DNA of 19,217 bases from HRBIN12 sp964640965. Lineage in GTDB: Bacteria; Actinomycetota; UBA4738; HRBIN12. The translations under genes were made by a program, and so were the position numbers. The notes under the pieces are model-generated. The model worked only from the letters and a program-made list of their open reading frames with translations. It was not told the DNA's origin and made no database searches. Where the stretch lies: NCBI GenBank assembly GCA_964640965.1, contig CAZXJB010000041.1, positions 1 through 19,217 on the forward strand. Direction: 5' to 3'. Shown here piece after piece: positions 13,251-19,217 of this stretch (position 1 is its first letter; each line of letters opens with the position of its first letter).

Positions 13251-14855
13251 GTGAGCGGGTCGACGACGAAGCGTGCTCGGACCCCCCGTCGTCAGCGAGC
13301 GGCCGCCCCCCGCCGCACGCGGGTCATCGCTGTCGCGAACCAGAAGGGCGGGGTCGGCAAGAGCACCACCGCCGTGAGCCTCGGGGCCGCGCTCGCCGAG
13401 CTCGGCTACCGGGTCCTCGTCGTGGACCTCGACCCCCAGGGGAACGCCTCGACCGGGTTGGGGATCCGGCACGAGCGCCGTGAGGTCACGGTCTACGACG
13501 TGCTCGCCGCCGAGGCACCGATCGAGGGCGCGGTGGTCCCCACGCCGGTCGATGGGCTGTTCGCGATCCCCTCGACCATCGACCTGGCGGGCGCCGAGAT
13601 CGAGCTCGTCAGTCAGTTCTCGCGCGAGCTGCGCCTGCGCCGAGCGCTGGAGCCGCTGAAGGACGGCGCCTACGACTTCGTCTTCCTCGACTGCCCGCCC
13701 TCCTTGGGGCTCCTCACGGTGAACGCGCTCGCGGCCGCCGACGAGCTCATCGTGCCGATCCAGTGCGAGTACTACGCGCTCGAGGGCCTCGGGCAGCTGC
13801 TGCGGAACGTCCGCCTCGTCCAGCAGAACGTGAACGCGGGCCTGCACCTCACGGGGATCGTCTTGACGATGTACGACCCCCGGACGAAGCTGTCCGAGCA
13901 GGTCGTCGAGGAGGTCCGCCGGTTCTTCGGGGACCGTGTCTACGAGACCGTGATCCCCCGCACGGTTCGACTGTCCGAGGCGCCCGGGTTCGGTCAGCCG
14001 ATCACCGTCTACGACCCGAGGTCGCGGGGAGCCGAGTGCTACCGCGATCTGGCCCGCGAGGTGGCCGCGCGCCTGCCCTCCGACGAGCCGATCCCGGCCT
14101 TCGACCGCATCCCCGCGGCACCCGTGCCGCCGTCTGAGCCGGAGCCGATGCAGGCACCGCGCCCATTGAGGCCCGAGCCCGAAGCCACGGTCGAAGCCCC
14201 CGAGGAGGAGGAACCCCACGGTGAGGGGAAGGCGGACACCGGGGTGCAGGTGAGGGAGCCGTCCCCCGGGCCGGGCCCGGATGCGGCGGGTCAGGTCGAG
14301 ACGGAAGCCGAGCACGAGGCCGACATCACGCTCCAGGCGGAGGTGGACGCGGCTCGGGCCCCGACCGCCGCGGTCGCCGCCATCGACGAGGAGCCTGACA
14401 TGGAGCGAGAGCGCGACCTCGACTCGGAGGCGAGACCGGTCGGGTCCGCTCGGCACGCGGTCCGCGCGACGACGTCTGGGGCGCAAGCAGAGGTCGAGGC
14501 TGCGACCAAGGAGACCGTACCGGTGACCGACCGGGGGCCGGCCGAGGGGTCTGGAGCTGTCGTCGAACATGGGGATGTCTCGCCGGATGCGGACGGCACG
14601 GAGGCGTGGATCGCCGAGTTGGAGGCTGAGGCGCGAGCGGAGGCGGAGAGCGCACCGGCGGAGGCCCCGCCCCCGCCGGTGCGAGAGATCGACCTGGAAC
14701 CGGAGGCTGAACCGGAGGGCGCGGACGAGCCCGGGAGCGTCGTGCGGATCGTGGACCGGGATGCCGCCGGCGAGCACGAGCCGGAGGGCTCGGCGCCGGG
14801 GCAGCGGCCGGCCAGGCGGCGGTGGAGCCTGTTCCGGAGAGGAGGCGGTGGATGA
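13251..14855 (+). CDS. parA: Chromosome partitioning ATPase ParA with long C-terminal extension
   Basis: ParA is the ATP-dependent DNA-binding partner of ParB in origin segregation. After a basic N-terminus (1-24), the core shows the deviant Walker A KGGVGKST (32-39, K32 and K37), DLDPQGN (59-65), Walker B FLDCPPS (145-151) and TVRLSEAPGFGQP (238-250), ending near 276. Chromosomal ParA normally stops about there. This one continues for some 258 residues (14079-14852) of Pro/Glu/Ala-rich, acidic, low-complexity sequence and ends in a basic tail, RRRWSLFRRGGGG (522-534). The GTG at 13251 is chosen because GGCGGTGG lies upstream; a GTG at 13182 would add 23 residues but lacks a ribosome-binding site. 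The stop overlaps the parB ATG (ATGA). Confidence 0.95.
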   Translation: MSGSTTKRARTPRRQRAAAPRRTRVIAVANQKGGVGKSTTAVSLGAALAELGYRVLVVDLDPQGNASTGLGIRHERREVTVYDVLAAEAPIEGAVVPTPVDGLFAIPSTIDLAGAEIELVSQFSRELRLRRALEPLKDGAYDFVFLDCPPSLGLLTVNALAAADELIVPIQCEYYALEGLGQLLRNVRLVQQNVNAGLHLTGIVLTMYDPRTKLSEQVVEEVRRFFGDRVYETVIPRTVRLSEAPGFGQPITVYDPRSRGAECYRDLAREVAARLPSDEPIPAFDRIPAAPVPPSEPEPMQAPRPLRPEPEATVEAPEEEEPHGEGKADTGVQVREPSPGPGPDAAGQVETEAEHEADITLQAEVDAARAPTAAVAAIDEEPDMERERDLDSEARPVGSARHAVRATTSGAQAEVEAATKETVPVTDRGPAEGSGAVVEHGDVSPDADGTEAWIAELEAEARAEAESAPAEAPPPPVREIDLEPEAEPEGADEPGSVVRIVDRDAAGEHEPEGSAPGQRPARRRWSLFRRGGGG

Positions 14856-15748
14856 CGAAGCGAGGCGGGCTGGGTCGGGGACTCTCGGCACTGATCCCCG
14901 GGGCGGCCGAAGAGGGCGGCTCGGGCCTCCTCGAGGTGCCGATCGATGCGATCGCACCGAACCGACGCCAGCCGAGGACCACGTTCGACGACGAGTCGCT
15001 GCGCTCCCTGGCGCTGTCGATCCAGGAGGTCGGGATCCTCCAGCCGATCGTGGTTCGCAAGGCGGGCCGTGGCTACGAGCTGATCGCCGGCGAGCGACGC
15101 CTGCGCGCCGCGAAGCTCGCGGGCCTCGCGACCGTTCCGGTGATCCTACGCGAGAGCGACGACGCGGAGTCCCTGCGCGAGGCGCTCATCGAGAACATCC
15201 ACCGCGAGGACCTCAACCCCATCGAGCTCGCCGAGGCCTTCCGGGAGCTCCTGGAGGAGCTGGGGCTGAAGCAGGAGACCCTCGCCGAGCGCCTCGGGAT
15301 CTCCCGCTCGCACGTCGCGAACACGATCCGGCTCCTGCAGCTGCCGGCCGAGGTCCAGGCTTTGCTCGCCGAGGGGAAGATCCAGGCCGGCCACGGTCGC
15401 GCGCTCCTGTCCCTCGCCGACCCGGAGGCGCAGAAGGCGCTGGCGCTGCGGACGGCCGCGCAGGATCTGTCCGTGCGCGAGGTCGAGGAGCTCGTGCGCC
15501 GATACCTTGAGCAGCCGGCGAAGGCGGAGGCGCAGCCGGCGCCGAGCGTGTCCCAGGACGAGGCGGCGTCCCTCGCGGAGGTGGAGGAGATCCTCTCGGA
15601 GCAGCTCGCGACCCGCGTGACGATCCAGATGGGGCGCAAGCGCGGCCGCGTCATCATCGAGTTCGGCTCGGCCGACGATCTCGAGCGGATCGTGTCGGAG
15701 ATCGTGGGGTCGGGGCCGGGGCTCGCGCCGGTGGAGGAGCTGCTCTAG
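14852..15748 (+). CDS. parB: Chromosome partitioning protein ParB
   Basis: ParB is the CTPase clamp that loads at parS and recruits ParA and SMC. The 298 residues begin with the ParA-stimulating peptide GLGRGLSALIP (6-16). CTP-binding motifs follow: GERRLRAAK (80-88) and ENIHREDLNPIE (114-125). The helix-turn-helix TLAERLGISRSHVANTIRLL (143-162) reads parS, and a C-terminal dimer domain spans about 240-298. Length and motifs are normal. The ATG has AGGAGG six bases upstream and overlaps the parA stop, so the two are translated together. The stop codon lies in an inverted repeat shared with the converging ddl gene. Confidence 0.98.
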   Translation: MTKRGGLGRGLSALIPGAAEEGGSGLLEVPIDAIAPNRRQPRTTFDDESLRSLALSIQEVGILQPIVVRKAGRGYELIAGERRLRAAKLAGLATVPVILRESDDAESLREALIENIHREDLNPIELAEAFRELLEELGLKQETLAERLGISRSHVANTIRLLQLPAEVQALLAEGKIQAGHGRALLSLADPEAQKALALRTAAQDLSVREVEELVRRYLEQPAKAEAQPAPSVSQDEAASLAEVEEILSEQLATRVTIQMGRKRGRVIIEFGSADDLERIVSEIVGSGPGLAPVEELL

Positions 15749-15763
15749 TCTGCCTCAGACTAG
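15745..15763. repeat. Inverted repeat holding both converging stop codons
   Basis: CTAGTCTG (15745-15752) and CAGACTAG (15756-15763) are perfect inverted arms around a three-base CCT. The parB TAG is in the left arm and the ddl TAG (minus strand) in the right arm. Only 11 bases separate the two genes. It may act as a weak bidirectional terminator, but the stem is only half GC and no T-run follows on either strand. Confidence 0.5.
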
Positions 15764-16731
15764 CTCGCCGAGGGGCTGGTCGGCGAGCTGCGACGCTCCA
15801 GGGCGAACCCGAGGATCCGCTCGCAGAGCTCGGGGAAGGCGAGACCGGCCGCGTCGGCGGCCATGGGCAGCAGGCTGGTGTCGGTCATGCCCGGGCAGAC
15901 GTTCACGTCGATCACCCACGGGCGTCCCTCGACGTCCACCAGCACGTCGACGCGGCTCACGTCGCGCTGACGGAGGGCTTCGAAGGCCCGCGCGGCGACG
16001 GATCGAACGCGCTCGGCGACCTCGTCGTCCAGGCGCGCCGGTGCCTCGTACTCGGTGGCGCCGGGCGTGTAGCGGGCCGCGTAGTCGAAGACGCCCGACC
16101 TCGGGAAGACCCCGACGAGCGGCAGCACGTCCCGGGGTCCGCCGAGCATCGAGGCGGCGACCTCGACCCCGGGGACGCGGCGCTCGACGATGGCGGCCTC
16201 CGAGAAGGCGAGCGCGCTCATCACCGCGTGGGGCAGGTCGGCCTCGCGATCCACGAACGTGAGACCCATGGCCGAGCCGGCCCGTGACGGCTTCACGACG
16301 AGCGGGAGACCCACGCGCTCGGCCAGCCGGTGCAGGAGGGCGCCGGCGCCGAGGTCGCGCAGCGCCGCCGCCTCGACCACCGCCCACGGCGGGGTGGGGA
16401 CCTCGGCCTCGGCGAGGGCGGCCTTGCAGAGCACCTTGTCGAAGGCGATCTCGCAGGCGAGCGGCGCGGAGCCCGTGTAGGGGAGCTCGAGGAGCTCGAG
16501 GAGCCGCTGCACCGTGCCGTCCTCGCCCTCCTTGCCGTGGAGCGCGACGAAACACGCCGAAACCGTTGCAGCGGAAAGGGTTTCGACGAGCGGGGTCTCC
16601 GCCGGATCGACGGGGAGGGCCTCGTAGCCGCGGGCGCGCAGGGCGGCGGCGACGCGGTGGCCGGAGCGCAGGGAGACCTCGCGCTCCGGCGAGCGCCCTC
16701 CCGCGAGCACGGCGACGCGCTCCCCGCTCAT
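15760..16731 (-). CDS. ddl: D-alanine--D-alanine ligase
   Basis: Ddl joins two D-alanines for peptidoglycan synthesis, using ATP. The 323-residue ATP-grasp protein has AGGRSPEREVSL (10-21, with E16), ALHGKEGEDGTVQ (63-75), KPSRAGSAMG (147-156), FDYAARY (215-221) and DVNVCPGMTDTS (275-286). The tyrosine that marks D-Ala-D-Ala rather than D-Ala-D-lactate ligases (E. coli Y216) is kept as Y221. Two changes stand out: the preceding lysine is R220, and the metal-binding Glu of the usual E-x-N is D275. The ATG overlaps the stop of the aminotransferase gene (ATGA), so it is probably coupled to that gene. No other cell-wall gene lies beside it except possibly the cut-off gene at the right edge. Confidence 0.93.
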   Translation of the reverse strand: MSGERVAVLAGGRSPEREVSLRSGHRVAAALRARGYEALPVDPAETPLVETLSAATVSACFVALHGKEGEDGTVQRLLELLELPYTGSAPLACEIAFDKVLCKAALAEAEVPTPPWAVVEAAALRDLGAGALLHRLAERVGLPLVVKPSRAGSAMGLTFVDREADLPHAVMSALAFSEAAIVERRVPGVEVAASMLGGPRDVLPLVGVFPRSGVFDYAARYTPGATEYEAPARLDDEVAERVRSVAARAFEALRQRDVSRVDVLVDVEGRPWVIDVNVCPGMTDTSLLPMAADAAGLAFPELCERILGFALERRSSPTSPSAS

Positions 16732-17954
16732 CCGGACAGGGACCGGTAGAGCTCCTCCTCCTCCGCGAGGAGCTCCCCGAGCCGTCGCACCCCCTCCACG
16801 ATCCGATCCTCCGTCGGGTAGCAGAAGGCCAGGCGCATCGCGTCGGCCCCGCGCCCGTCGGGGTAGAAGGCCGTGCCGGGGACGTAGGCCACGCGGCGCT
16901 CGACGGCCGCGGCGAGGAGGGCCCGGGCGTCGAGGGAGGCGGGGAGGCGGACCCAGACGTAGAAGCCGCCCTCGGGTCGGGTCCACGAGGCGTCCGCGGG
17001 GAAGTGCTCGGCGAGGGCGGCGAGCATCGCGTCGCGACGCCGCCGGTACGTCTCGACCAGGCGCGAGAGGTTCGCGCGCCACGCGTCGGTGGAGAGGTAC
17101 CGCTCGGTGAGCAGCATCGTGAGGTTGCTGCCGCACAGGTCCGCGGCCTCCTTGGCGAGCACCAACCGTTGCAGCACACCGGGTTCGGCGAGGGCCCAGC
17201 CGACCCGGACGCCCGGCGAGAAGACCTTGGAGACCGTGCCGAGGTAGACGACGTTGCGCGGGTCGAGCGAGCGGAGCGTGGGGAGGGGCTCGCCCTCGAA
17301 GCGGAGGAGGCCGTAGGGGTTGTCCTCGACGATCGGGACGTGTGCCTCGCGGCAGAGCGCGACGAGGTGCTCGCGTCGGGCGAGCGACATCGTGACGCCG
17401 GCGGGGTTGTGGAAGTTCGGGACCGTGTAGACGAACTTCGGACGCTCGCCGCGCACGATCGCGTCCTCGAGCTGCTCGACGACCATGCCCTGGTCGTCCA
17501 TCTCGACGGTGAGGAACCGCGGCTCGTAGGCGCTGAAGGCGGACAGCGCGCCGACGTAGGAGGGGGCCTCGACGGCGATGAGGTCGCCGGGGTCGATGAG
17601 GACCTTGCCGAGCAGGTCGAGGGCCTGCTGCGCGCCGGTCGTGATGACGAGGTCCTCGGGGTCGGCCTCGAGCCCCTCCTCCGCCATCAGCATCGCGACG
17701 CGCTCGCGGAGCAGCGGCGAGCCCTGACCCCCGCCGTACTGGAGGGCCACGTCGGCGCGCTCGGCGAGGACGACGTCGACGAGCTCGATCACCTGGTCGG
17801 TGGGCAGCGCTTGCACGTAGGGCATGCCCCCCGCGAGCGAGACGACCTCGGGCCGGGCGGCCACGGCGAAGAGCGCCCGCACCTCGGAGGCGGACATCCC
17901 GCCGGTGCGCCGCGCGTACAGCTCCGCGTACGGGTCGACGTCGAAGGAGGCCAT
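16728..17954 (-). CDS. PLP-dependent aminotransferase, LysN/MocR-like class I/II
   Basis: This fold-type I aminotransferase of 408 residues contains SLAGGMP (39-45), LQYGGGQGSPLLRERV (71-86), ITTGAQQALDLLGK (104-117), PNFHNPAG (179-186, N183), EDNPYG (210-215, D211 binds the PLP ring nitrogen), SKVFSPGVRVGW (242-253, Schiff-base K243) and MRLAF (373-377, R374 binds the substrate carboxylate). Overall it looks most like the 2-aminoadipate aminotransferase (LysN) group; no GntR DNA-binding domain precedes it. The substrate is not determined. An ATG at 17954 is chosen because the longer frame upstream is Ser/Thr-rich shadow sequence. No ribosome-binding site is visible; a TACGCT lies nine bases before the ATG. 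It follows the oxidoreductase by 46 bases and overlaps ddl. Confidence 0.92.
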   Translation of the reverse strand: MASFDVDPYAELYARRTGGMSASEVRALFAVAARPEVVSLAGGMPYVQALPTDQVIELVDVVLAERADVALQYGGGQGSPLLRERVAMLMAEEGLEADPEDLVITTGAQQALDLLGKVLIDPGDLIAVEAPSYVGALSAFSAYEPRFLTVEMDDQGMVVEQLEDAIVRGERPKFVYTVPNFHNPAGVTMSLARREHLVALCREAHVPIVEDNPYGLLRFEGEPLPTLRSLDPRNVVYLGTVSKVFSPGVRVGWALAEPGVLQRLVLAKEAADLCGSNLTMLLTERYLSTDAWRANLSRLVETYRRRRDAMLAALAEHFPADASWTRPEGGFYVWVRLPASLDARALLAAAVERRVAYVPGTAFYPDGRGADAMRLAFCYPTEDRIVEGVRRLGELLAEEEELYRSLSG

Positions 17955-17963
17955 GGGGGACCG

Positions 17964-17969
17964 AGCGTA
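17964..17969 (-). promoter_or_regulatory. Candidate -10 for a leaderless aminotransferase transcript
   Basis: The minus strand has TACGCT (fits TANNNT) ending nine bases before the ATG, while no ribosome-binding site is present. Leaderless mRNAs with such a -10 are common in actinobacteria. No -35 is visible. Confidence 0.3.
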
Positions 17970-18000
17970 GCACCGCTCCGGGCCGGGGACGGGGAGCGCG

Positions 18001-18960
18001 TCAGCCGCCGGCGAACGCCGGCATGACCTCGCGGGCGAGGAGCTCGACATGCTCGAGGTCGTCGACGAGCTCGTGGTTGAGCACGATGCGCTCGACGCCG
18101 GCCTCCGCGTACTCGTGCAAGCGCTCGACGGCTTGGTCCGGGGTCCCGATGATGCGGTCTCGGGAGACATCCTGGAGGTAGGCGTCGAACGGACCAGCGG
18201 TCGGATCGTTCGCGTGCGCTCGCTCGACGCGCGCCCGCCACTCGGCCTCGGTCGCGCCGACGTAGAACCACGTCATGAGCGAGGTCGTGACGGTCGCTTG
18301 CTCGCGCCCGGCGGCGTCGAGCCCGTCACGGATCCGGCCGAAGCGCTCGCGGACCTGCTGCGGCGTCCCACCGACGGTGTTGAACTCGTCCGCGTACCGG
18401 GCGACGAGTCGCTGCATCCGGGGGCCGCTGGTCCGGCCGCCGAGCACGATCGGCGGATGCGGGCGCTGGATCGGCTTGTGGAGGAACCCGCAGTCCTCGA
18501 GCGCGTAGTGCGCCCCCTCGAACGAGAAGCGCTCCTTCGTGAGCAGGCCGTGGACGATCTCGACCTGCTCCTCGAACACCTCGAAGCGCTCGGACGTGGG
18601 TGGGAAGGGGAAGCCGTGGGTGCGGTGCTCCTCCTCCCACCACCCCGCGCCCATGCCGATCTCGACCCGGCCGCCGGAGATGTGGTCGACGGTCGTCGCG
18701 ACCTTGGCGAGGACGGCGGGGTGACGGAACGTGACGGGCGAGACGAGGGTGCCGAGGCGCAGGCGCTCGGTGCGCGCCGCGAGGCCCGCGAGGATCGTCC
18801 ACGCGTCGTTCGAGCCGCGGTCGCGGACCCCCTGGACCGAGACGTAGTGGTCCGAGCTGAACAGCGCCTCGAACCCGAGGCGCTCGGCGGCCTCGGCGAC
18901 GGCGAGCCACTGGGGCCAGGTCACCCCTTCCTGTCCCTCGAGCATGAGGCAGAAGCGCAT
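18001..18960 (-). CDS. F420-dependent LLM-class oxidoreductase (Rv1855c-like)
   Basis: This 319-residue luciferase-like protein begins MRFCLMLEGQEGVTWPQW. It carries SSDHYVSVQG (35-44), RLGTLVSPVTFRHPAVLAK (68-86), ISGGRVEIGMGAGWWEEEH (94-112) and RPHPPIVLGG (166-175), the pattern of the actinobacterial F420-dependent TIM-barrel group that includes Rv1855c. Such enzymes use coenzyme F420 (sometimes FMN) for hydride transfer; the substrate cannot be told from sequence. The ATG has a strong GGGAGG site five bases upstream. It is the first of three minus-strand genes running toward parB. A functional link to the aminotransferase and Ddl is not evident. Confidence 0.92.
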   Translation of the reverse strand: MRFCLMLEGQEGVTWPQWLAVAEAAERLGFEALFSSDHYVSVQGVRDRGSNDAWTILAGLAARTERLRLGTLVSPVTFRHPAVLAKVATTVDHISGGRVEIGMGAGWWEEEHRTHGFPFPPTSERFEVFEEQVEIVHGLLTKERFSFEGAHYALEDCGFLHKPIQRPHPPIVLGGRTSGPRMQRLVARYADEFNTVGGTPQQVRERFGRIRDGLDAAGREQATVTTSLMTWFYVGATEAEWRARVERAHANDPTAGPFDAYLQDVSRDRIIGTPDQAVERLHEYAEAGVERIVLNHELVDDLEHVELLAREVMPAFAGG

Positions 18961-19016
18961 GCGATCCTCCCTGCGTGTCGATGCGGCGGGCCCTCCGCCG
19001 GTGGCATCATCGTGCC

Positions 19017-19121
19017 ATGGAGCAGGTGACCCTCGCGGAGCTGCGGCGCACGGTCGTCGCGCTCGCGCTCGGGGCGCTCCTCGGCCTCGCGATGGCCGCG
19101 ATCTCGCGCCGACGGGGCTGA
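19017..19121 (+). CDS. Hypothetical 34-residue membrane peptide
   Basis: A short frame starts at ATG and encodes 34 residues with an N-terminal VTLAELRR, a hydrophobic helix at about 13-29 (VVALALGALLGLAMAAI) and a basic RRRG end. Composition and size fit a single-pass membrane peptide, oriented divergently from the oxidoreductase 56 bases away. The ribosome-binding site is weak and I do not recognise a family, so it may be a chance frame in GC-rich DNA. Confidence 0.35.
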   Translation: MEQVTLAELRRTVVALALGALLGLAMAAISRRRG

Positions 19122-19156
19122 GGCGGGGGGAGCGCGTCGGGGGCGCTCGGGCCCGC

Positions 19157-19217
19157 TCAGGCGGATCCGGCGAGGAAGCGCTCGAGGGCGAGGGCGATCG
19201 CCCGGGCGGCGGCGCGC
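19157..19217 (-). CDS. C-terminus of a gene cut by the window edge
   Basis: Reading leftward from the window end, the frame AAARAIALALERFLAGSA runs to a TGA at 19157-19159. The helical A-I-A-L-A-L-E-R-F-L ending resembles the C-terminus of N-acetylmuramoyl-L-alanine amidases, which often lie near parB in actinobacteria. With 18 residues this is only a suggestion. Confidence 0.35.
   Translation of the reverse strand, partial: RAAARAIALALERFLAGSA

Noticed and set aside
13122..14957. 611-residue minus-strand frame opposite parA
   Set aside because: It is antisense to a fully motif-supported ParA core, and no domain or ribosome-binding site was recognised.
16561..17175. Twelve-base AACCGTTGCAGC occurring twice, about 600 bases apart
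   Set aside because: Both copies are in coding sequence with different codon context; two copies of this length can arise by chance and show no other repeat structure.
16284..18026. 580-residue plus-strand frame opposite ddl and the aminotransferase
   Set aside because: Both opposite genes have intact catalytic motifs; the frame is compositional shadow.
1..19217. Mobile elements, CRISPR arrays, phage or defence genes
   Set aside because: No transposase, integrase, direct-repeat array or terminal inverted repeats were seen; nearly every base belongs to conserved core genes.

Overview
The window is a chromosomal replication-origin neighbourhood from a very GC-rich bacterium, most likely a member of the Actinomycetota. 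The case for that phylum is the order dnaA-dnaN-recF-DUF721-gyrB-gyrA-DUF3566-tRNA-Ile (the arrangement known from Mycobacterium and relatives), an actinobacterial-type RecF signature, an F420-type luciferase-like oxidoreductase, and frequent GTG starts. I cannot place it below phylum from sequence alone. No mobile element, CRISPR array, phage gene or defence system is visible.

Layout. Positions 31-9602 are all on the minus strand and read away from the origin: dnaA, dnaN, recF, a DUF721 gene, gyrB, gyrA, a DUF3566 membrane protein, tRNA-Ile(GAT), and a small membrane protein. Positions 9909-15748 are on the plus strand and read the other way: rpmH, rnpA, yidD, yidC, jag/khpB, rsmG, parA, parB. 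The strand switch at about 9603-9908 is marked by a cluster of DnaA-box-like sequences. A second, weaker set lies in the 223-base dnaA-dnaN spacer, so the origin is probably one or both of these segments. A near-perfect parS site sits on the first codons of rsmG. Beyond parB, three overlapping or closely spaced minus-strand genes converge on it: an F420-dependent oxidoreductase, a LysN-like aminotransferase and D-Ala-D-Ala ligase. The right edge has a tiny plus-strand ORF and the last residues of a cut-off minus-strand gene.

How the genes work together. DnaA, the sliding clamp, RecF and gyrase start, run and untangle replication. ParA, ParB and parS segregate the new origins. RpmH, RnpA, YidD, YidC and Jag form the ribosome, RNase P and membrane-insertion block. 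Many adjacent genes overlap by 4-35 bases, which suggests translational coupling.

Most of the window is ordinary core genome. The points that stand out are: (1) a ParA with a roughly 258-residue Pro/Glu/Ala-rich C-terminal extension ending in a basic, amphipathic, MinD-like tail; (2) an AT-rich, near-perfect RNA hairpin inside the YidC TM1 codons; (3) an rnpA whose conserved part begins upstream of any ordinary start codon and whose frame stays open through all of rpmH; (4) a palindromic DnaA-box pair lying on the dnaA ribosome-binding site; and (5) glutamine at the GyrA position equivalent to E. coli Ser83.
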